DNA from: Dysidea avara
Taxonomy: Eukaryota > Porifera > Demospongiae > Dictyoceratida > Dysideidae
Direction of reading: 5' to 3'
Assembly (NCBI RefSeq): GCF_963678975.1
Contig: NC_089274.1
Span: 25,085,053-25,149,052, forward strand
DNA: 64,000 nucleotides
Positions 58,701-64,000 of the stretch are shown piece after piece. How positions within the stretch are numbered: position 1 is the stretch's first letter; each line of letters starts with the position of its first letter. Under the pieces are notes generated by a model. That model was not told where the DNA came from and searched no databases. It was given only the letters and a program-made list of their open reading frames with translations. The translations under genes were made by a program, and so were the position numbers.

Positions 58701-59123
58701 CATGTTGTTTCAAAACTTCAATTACAAATACACATACTCAAAAATAGTATTTAAATACAGCTAAATACAAGAACTCATGTATTTGACCCCAAGCCTGGTG
58801 TGGTAATCATGATTGCATAAATAGATTGTTAAGAGGAATGCTAGATCACTATTATCCGTTAATGGGCATGGAACAATTGTGAATTACAGTATCCACCAAG
58901 CATAAGCACTTTAAATAATTTTGTGGCGTCGCGTTGATACGGTAAATTAATGCCTCGATATGGTTTCACTGCATGAAGATAAAAACAGCCTGATTGAAGA
59001 TAAAAGAAAAGACAAGGTGCAGGGGGCACACACTCACATTCCGCTGGTAAGTTTGTTGTTGTGGTGTACAATGGTGGCCATGTGTTGCTTTGTTTAGCCT
59101 CCAGCCTTGTGACTGTGGTCAGA
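52692..59123 (-). CDS. Split gene with tandem GRF-type zinc fingers (partial model)
   Basis: Five minus-strand exons join with matching phases and GT-AG borders: 59,038-59,123; 58,941-58,968; 57,622-57,701; 56,467-56,578; 56,044-56,171. A possible last exon is 52,692-52,777 (basic tail rich in K/R, stop TAA), which also fits the phase. The middle exons encode two tandem GRF zinc fingers. Finger 1: CYCGKP, GKEFYRC, KRCVY and a W. Finger 2: CHCQLEAVRTTSTNNKGK, then PCYICP, RCRFLIW. GRF fingers bind nucleic acid, often ssDNA or structured DNA, in repair and topology proteins such as NEIL3, TOP3A, APE2, TTF2 and ZGRF1. No partner catalytic domain is visible, so the protein is unnamed. The first exon and promoter are not found; a candidate start atATGGCG at 59,771 does not join in phase. 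Introns contain several miniature elements. Confidence 0.7.
53073..53532. mobile_element. 460-bp element with ~80-bp inverted arms
   Basis: Ends caagagttcataatatatac and tatatattatgaactcttg; arms continue through gaggagagtatcctactctc and tgtagaagggcgtatcgtga almost perfectly. GTTATAT(C) flanks both sides (53,066-53,073; 53,533-53,540). Arm identity is very high, suggesting recent insertion. It lies in an intron or 3' flank of the GRF gene. Confidence 0.85.
53746..53780. repeat. A-rich low-complexity tract
   Basis: Poly-A with scattered G. On the minus strand it is a strong polypyrimidine run, possibly serving a splice acceptor, which I could not place. Confidence 0.8.
55210..55626. mobile_element. 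417-bp hAT-like miniature element
   Basis: cagagcttatgataa and ttatcataagctct ends; AAAATAG is duplicated on both sides (55,203-55,209; 55,627-55,633). The interior has repeated tgtcctgacaa/ttgtctgg phrases. A related end is at 44,765. Confidence 0.75.
56044..56171 (-). CDS. GRF gene exon: most of zinc finger 2
   Basis: Acceptor caatttctttag, donor gg|gtatgt. Encodes RTTSTNNKGKPCYICPEERC then RFLIWESEIGS. It supplies the Gly-Lys turn, the last two Cys and the C-terminal aromatic/Trp of a GRF finger. Starts with one base completing the Arg codon from the previous exon. Confidence 0.8.
56467..56578 (-). CDS. GRF gene exon: end of finger 1, start of finger 2
   Basis: Acceptor ctacctatgtag, donor tag|gtatgt. 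Encodes KEFYRCSSKRCVYRNVVW (end of finger 1), then KIFVVCHCQLEAV (first Cys pair of finger 2). Confidence 0.8.
56645..56938. mobile_element. hAT-like miniature element, copy 2 (inverted)
   Basis: Reverse-complement homologue of 47,052-47,363 over its length, ending tatgcccctg. It lies in the GRF-gene intron between 56,579 and 57,621. Confidence 0.75.
57622..57701 (-). CDS. GRF gene exon: start of finger 1
   Basis: Acceptor gtttttccag, donor ttg|gtgagt. Encodes LDDNKCYCGKPTFLDKVKD then INSKSTF. It holds the first Cys pair and lead-in of finger 1. Phase 2 in, phase 1 out. Confidence 0.8.
57825..57950. mobile_element. Hairpin element in GRF-gene intron
   Basis: aaaaatgaagtagggat at the left and atccctacttt...cttcattttt at the right are inverted. 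Inner part shares tagtgaaacaag with the 30,189-30,430 element. Confidence 0.6.
58121..58797. mobile_element. 677-bp 'caggcttg' TIR element
   Basis: caggcttgaggtcaaatac and gtatttgaccccaagcctg ends (small mismatches); GTGTGGT is duplicated on both sides (58,114-58,120; 58,798-58,804 region). The interior is rich in aatacaaatac repeats and unrelated unique sequence. hAT-like by its duplication size. Confidence 0.75.
58941..58968 (-). CDS. GRF gene micro-exon (28 nt)
   Basis: Acceptor ttatcttcatgcag, donor acc|gtatca (weak). Encodes LKPYRGINLP across its borders; phase 1 in, phase 2 out, exactly bridging neighbouring exons. Confidence 0.55.
59038..59123 (-). CDS. GRF gene upstream exon
   Basis: Acceptor tttttgtctgccag, donor aat|gtgagt (strong). 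The open frame encodes LTTVTRLEAKQSNTWPPLY and TTTTNLPAE, ending in phase 1. A shorter exon in another frame (from an acceptor 8-11 bases further) is also open but would not fit the next exon. Confidence 0.6.
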
Positions 59124-61350
59124 CTGGCAGACAAAAATTTGATTTTTGGTGATTTAAAAAAATTTCTACATCCAGCAGTCTGTGTTTTCTTGTTTTTAAT
59201 GCCATATCAAGGCTAGAGGAGACGGTCCGGTTGGTCAGGCCTGAGCCAGACCAATGATCTGGAGCTGGACCAACTAGCTGACCTGCTCAAACTATATTAC
59301 AAGCTCTGGACGATCATATCTACACGTACATTTTACAGAGCATGGCACGAGTAGTTACTCAGCCTAAATTACACATACAGTACTTCCAATTACCTTACAG
59401 TACAGCATAGCATTCGCATCGTTTTGTACAGAAATGATTGTACGTTCTACGTATCATGTGTCCTAACAGTTGCATCGATCACGTGTACGGCAGGTACCTT
59501 CTTTGATTCTAAACCAGCACACTTATATCACAATTCAGTCTTCATAAAATAATCATTAGCATTTCTTGGCTTGTCACTCTTGGCTTCTTTTACTGGGAGA
59601 AGGGCTGGCAGTGACAAACTAGGCACCTCATTCTGTGAAAGGAAGCTGTACACCCATACATTACATGGCGGCCATCTGGATGAGATTTTAAGTAGAAATC
59701 ACTCCTCTTCAACTACCCACTCGTCCTGTCGACAAACTCGCAGTCTCACCCCACACCGCGCCATTTTCGAATAGTGATTGGTCTCGTGACTGTCCACCAG
59801 TATATTTACATGATGATCCGTTCACTTCATTCCATACAAACCAGTATAGTATACTGCATTTTTGTAACTGCGTAGCTTTTTTATGGTAGCTGTGTGAATT
59901 CACTGTATACAGCTAGCTACCTAGCCATAAATAATAAATTAATTATAGGCTATTCTATAAGGGGGCCATGCTGTATGGGTTCCCTGTGAAATTTGGGGGA
60001 TAGTTGCAAGTTGCTAGCTAGTTTTACTTTAAATTTAGTATCAATTTTAAGGCCTTTAAAATGCAAAAATTCTGCAGCTCACCCCCAGATCCCCTTGAAT
60101 TTCTAATTGAGCCATATAGCAAGTTTCATGTTATGTCACCTGTATGTCAGGTCTACAATTAGCTACCTACCTATTATTATTACATAGTACAGAAAGTCTG
60201 AGAAGCAATAGATAGGCTTAAGTATATTTATTTAGCTAGCTAACAGTGAAATATCACTAAAATTGCATATCCTGAGTGTCTAACTTTCAAAATTTTTCTG
60301 TGGGGGCATGCCCCAGACCCCCCTAGAATGCTCGTGCTTTGTACTTCACAGAGTGTGCTTCACACACTATTCAGCAACTCTGGCAGCACCATGTATACAG
60401 TAACAATTTCAACATATACACTGTACAATGCATGGCCTGACTAACTCAATTTTCCCTCCTCCGCCCCTGCGTATTTGATGTTAATATTATTCCGTAAAGT
60501 TGATTTCGTCAAGTAAGATGTCTCTATAGTATGATTTTTAAAGACTGAATTTTAGGTGGCGCACATTACTTTTGGGAGGATCCCTACTTAAACAGTACTT
60601 TGATAAATGGCAAACTAAACAAAGAAGAAATGGGTAGCCCCACACACACACTAGCGGTGAAACAAAGGTTTAAAAAATTGAACATTTATCAGTAGACATT
60701 TGATTTAATATTTTTTTCTAACAAACATTTGTAACCAAGGTGTAAACACAATCACAAATCCTATGCGTTAAGCACTTAAATAGGCATGTAAAGTTGCCTA
60801 CATGCACATATAACTGGGGCTGGGACATGGAAATTGTGCATGTTTGGTAAATGGACCTGCACATGTACTAGTCCTACAAAGTAGTATAGATATCTTGGTT
60901 CATAACAAATAGTATGGTAAACTCATGCTTCACACGACGAGCTTAACTTTTTAAAGTAATAACTACAAAATCATTCACATTTCACACATAGTTTACCTTT
61001 CCCTGTCCATTTGAATAGGGTTGAGAGAGATATCTTGGAGCTGTAGAAAGTAACAATGGCAAACTACTACTACTGCACCTACATACAAATATTACCAACA
61101 AATCAGCACTTATTTTTACATCTCTAAAGCAGTTGATCAGCTTGTGAATGTCTGTATACTTCAGTTTACAGATGGTTTATATTTTCAAAATGGGAACACA
61201 AGTGGAATGAAAACTACTCTGTGATAAGCAAACACCACAAGAGCGACTATATACTGGCAAACAAATATCAAAGTTTTGTCTCTAAAGTACATTGCAGCCT
61301 GGATATGTGCTATATGTGCTATCAAAATTCTTATTACTCTAGCTGTTAAT
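59124..61350. other. No gene recognised
   Basis: Contains a CCAAT-like box and an ATG with good context on the minus strand near 59,771-59,800 that may be a first exon, unconnected. The rest (59,900-61,350) is AT-rich with no motif. 60,455-60,475 has an isolated ccgcccctg end like that of 34,052. Confidence 0.35.
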
Positions 61351-62512
61351 AGTGATGCACCAATACCGCTTTTCAATACATTTTAGGTAGAAAATAGCTG
61401 ATACTGATTCAACACTGATACTTTGAACAAAACCATTATTCACAAGAAACAGCCAGCATTTCCAATAAAACACATAATTTGTTAAGGTGGCGCTGAACCG
61501 ATTAAGGGCAGCCACACAAAGTTAATTGTACAGTATGTTTGTGGTAATGCGTGAACAAACGTGGAAATTCATAGACCACAGCGATGCGTCTCAGTGGACT
61601 AACAGAACAAGCACTGTCAGACCGCCCAGCTACTTTTGGTGGTACAACTAATGTTATTCGTGCTTTAAAACTATTAGCCTGTCACAACTCTGGTTTTCAC
61701 TGGCGAACGGCACCAGCTGCCATCGCGTGATTACTGTTACACGGACCGCGCCCTGATTAGCCACACCGTCTCCTTTCTTGCTAAATAACTTCAAATTATG
61801 CACCACAGACCATCAAAATTTTGTATAGGCATTGGGTAAGCAATGCTCTACAATAGTACGCTTTGAATTTTTGCGATTCAGGTTTGATGGAGTTGTTAGC
61901 CAATGTTGTAGCCCACAGGTGTGTATTTTCACTACTTTCCATGTTGTTATCAGTGAAAAGGAAAGCGTAGAATTGTTCTACAAGGTGAGAAATGGTTGGA
62001 ACCTAGCGCTGAGTTTTTCATTGGCCAAAAATTGAGTTAAAACTTGATAGTTTTATAGGCGAAAAATGAAGGTGTGTTATCTCACGAAACTTTGTAAAGT
62101 ATCACAGGCTACCACAACAGCTTTTAAGGCAAGTTTTGGGCCATCCTATAATAGCTCATTAAGCACGTGGGTTGAAACAAATTGTTTTGTGCAGCTGGAC
62201 TTAATTGGTTCAGCGCCACCTTAATCTCATTGTAGTTCGCTGGTTTTGTGGCCATCGATCAGGAGAACAATCTTCAATGAATGTTAATTCATGCCTTACT
62301 ACCCTCTTCCACTGCATAATAATGGTATTGTACTTGCTGGTTTCTTTCAAAGAATTCACGATTTATATCTATATCTGTTCTCACTCATTCTATTAAACTC
62401 GCTACATATGCCACCATATTGAAAAGCAATGACATCAGAAAAAGTATCAGAAGATAGTCCAATACTGAGAGGAAGGGGTGGGGTATCAGTATTGGTGTAT
62501 CGCACTGGCAAC
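61351..62512. mobile_element. hAT-like element, interrupted
   Basis: Ends tagtgatgcaccaatacc and ggtatcagtattggtgtatcgcactg are imperfect inverted copies; no clear target duplication. It is split by the TTAA element at 61,486-62,220. Confidence 0.55.
61486..62220. mobile_element. 735-bp TTAA-targeting element
   Basis: Ends ggtggcgctgaaccgattaa and ttaattggttcagcgccacc; flanked by TTAA on both sides (61,482-61,485; 62,221-62,224). TTAA targets are used by piggyBac and Kolobok elements. The frame 61,832-62,035 (+) is too short to be a transposase. Confidence 0.85.
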
Positions 62513-63096
62513 ACAGTAATATATTATGTCACTTATAGTAAATATTATGCTTACCGGCTTATTGACTGTCTGCTCACCTGTGCATAGAAAAAAAAAGCAT
62601 TTATGTAAGTATGCATATGTATAAATCTATACCAAGATACTTGGGGTGGCAGCATAAATGGCTGCAATGAAGAAATTTTAATGGTACTAGATACTGTCAT
62701 TGTTAACATCATTGCAGCCATTACATTTGTTTTCACAACCTAACATTTTTAGAAATTGCACCCTTTCCTTACAGCTTGGCTGTTTTGGTATATAGATCCA
62801 TGCAAAAAGCATAAAAAGGGTGCGGCCTGTAAAGCCTGGATGAAAAAAGTTGTGAAATCAAAGGTGGTGGCTATGAAATGGCTATGTTAATATTAATAAT
62901 TAATAATAATGCACAAAGCCAATATTTAAAATTTATTATTAACATCACTGCAGCCATTTCATGGCCACCACCTTCAATATCACAACTTTACAGAAAAATA
63001 CCTACTGATCCAATGCCCAAGAATCTATGCAATAACCAATTACTATATACCAGTAATTTTTTTACAATTTTGTACTTGTTTGTTCAAGGCTATGGC
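62513..63096. other. Non-coding with short repeats
   Basis: Phrases ttaacatcattgcagccatt (62,703) and ttaacatcactgcagccatt (62,939) form a direct repeat. 62,760-62,790 (accctttccttacagcttgg) resembles 54,805-54,835. No gene. Confidence 0.4.
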
Positions 63097-63288
63097 TGTA
63101 ACAAAGTTGTATTATAGTGCCTGTATTTATTTGCACTAGTGTTTTTGTAGTGATGTAACACCAACACCCATGCGCACACATGACTGTGCATACAGACTTT
63201 CATGTAACATGTAGTTAGTAGTGTTGAGTTGAGTTGTATATTTGCTGTATAACTATCCTGTGATTCACATGGTATTAAGAATATCACA
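63097..63288 (+). mobile_element. Probable 5' LTR of Gypsy-type element (start uncertain)
   Basis: Ends in ...atatcaca just before a primer-binding site; a TG start at 63,097 (tgtaacaaag) gives about 192 bp, but TG dinucleotides at 63,071 or 63,081 are possible too. The other LTR is beyond the window, so the left border cannot be fixed. Confidence 0.45.
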
Positions 63289-63289
63289 T

Positions 63290-63301
63290 TGGCGACGAGG
63301 T
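63290..63301 (+). promoter_or_regulatory. tRNA primer-binding site
   Basis: tggcgacgaggt starts with TGG, complementary to a tRNA 3' CCA end, two bases after the presumed LTR end. 'ttggcgacgagg' is a familiar phrase upstream of gag in Gypsy/Mag-lineage elements (from memory). Confidence 0.65.
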
Positions 63302-63305
63302 AAAA

Positions 63306-64000
63306 ATGGCAACACGTGGAGGAATTGGTGAATTCTCAGAAGAAGCGGCAGACTGGGAGGGCTACATAGAGAGACTTGAGAATTATTTTGTAGCACACGA
63401 AATCAGTGATGCTGCCAAGCAGAGGGCAACGTTCATTAGTCAATGTGGCGCTGCCATCTACAAACTGGTTCGAAGTTTCGTGGCGCCACAGAAGCCAAAC
63501 GAAGTGGAATACCCTACTCTAGTCAAGCGGATCAACAAACACTTTGTTCCCAAGCCCTCCGTCATTGTTCAGAGATTCAAGTTCAATACCTGCGTGAGGC
63601 AAGCTGGTGAGTCTGTATCGACATTTGTGGCACACTTGCACGCTCTTTCAGAACATTGTGAATTTGGTGACACATTAGAGGACATGCTTAGAGACCGTCT
63701 CGTCTGCGGTATAGCCAATAGCTGAATGCAGTGTGCCATGCTAGCAGAGCCAAAACTGAAGTTTGCCAGGGCTTTTGAACTCGCTCAAACCATGGAGTCT
63801 GCAGACCGGGACACACGCAAATTACAGTACAACACTTCAGTGCACTTGTTGACAGACAAATCAACAACAACTAAACCTTGTTACCGTTGTGGCGAACGAC
63901 ATCACCCATCATCTTGTCGTTTTGTGGATGCTATCTGTCATGCTTGCAAGAAGACAGGCCGTATCTCTAAGGTGTGTCGAAGTAAACAGAAAACCACAGC
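63306..64000 (+). pseudogene. Gypsy-type gag with an in-frame stop, continues past window
   Basis: 63,306-63,725 encodes 139 residues of a retrotransposon capsid (WEGYIERLENYFVAHEI; YPTLVKRINKHFVPKPS; FKFNTCVRQAGESVSTFVAH). A TGA at 63,723-63,725 interrupts it, probably a CGA-to-TGA change because the same frame then stays open to the window end. After it come zinc knuckles: CYRCGERHHPSSC (about 63,879) and CHACKKTGRISKVC, in which the usual Gly-His is Gly-Arg. The intact family packages RNA in cytoplasmic particles. Pol should follow outside the window. Confidence 0.85.

Noticed and set aside
59756-59773. First exon of the GRF gene starting ATGGCG on the minus strand
   Set aside because: Good start context and an upstream CCAAT-like box, but none of its donor sites gives the phase needed by 59,038-59,123.
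1-64000. tRNA, rRNA and other structured RNA genes
   Set aside because: No cloverleaf, rRNA or snRNA signature was found by eye; a tRNAscan or Infernal search would be decisive and could not be run.

Overview
This is a repeat-rich, AT-rich animal-type genomic window. The signs are split genes with GT-AG introns, APE-endonuclease LINEs, a Gypsy-type LTR element, many hAT-, pogo- and TTAA-type miniature elements, and secreted single-exon genes with TATA boxes. A marine sponge or a similar early-branching invertebrate is my best guess, but that is inference from the repeat style and short introns; nothing in the window identifies the species.

Layout. 1-22,660 is a four-unit array of long diverged direct repeats that begin with the same 'tttactagagagt' phrase (starts 1, ~9,892, ~16,137, ~21,113). 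Units 1 and 3 are the closest pair and units 2 and 4 are the other pair, an A-B-A-B pattern. The array is riddled with insertions: a 6.25 kb element with 0.7 kb inverted arms (2,265-8,518), LINE fragments, a 1.4 kb TIR element carrying four 214-bp tandem repeats, and nested hairpin elements. 22,863-23,735 (-) holds a secreted violaxanthin de-epoxidase-like (VDE-like) protein. A second paralogue lies at 41,257-42,105 (-). Between them are miniature elements, a G-rich tract, a large GT microsatellite, and two sizeable LINEs (32.3-35.1 kb, split by a hAT-like element; 35.5-38.7 kb, almost intact). 42.4-52 kb is mostly LINE tails and miniature elements. 52.7-59.1 kb (-) contains a split gene whose exons encode two tandem GRF-type zinc fingers. 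61-62.5 kb is a nested pair of DNA elements, and the window ends inside the gag of a Gypsy-type LTR retrotransposon.

How the parts relate. The convincing host genes are the two VDE-like genes and the GRF zinc-finger gene; almost everything else recognisable is mobile DNA. The VDE-like pair is the most unusual content: VDE is known as a plant and algal thylakoid-lumen enzyme of the xanthophyll cycle, yet here two intronless copies with secretory signals sit in an animal-like genome. The cysteine spacing and lipocalin motifs of the plant enzyme are kept, but the key catalytic aspartate is not obviously present. Insertions with clean target duplications give a readable relative chronology of transposition.
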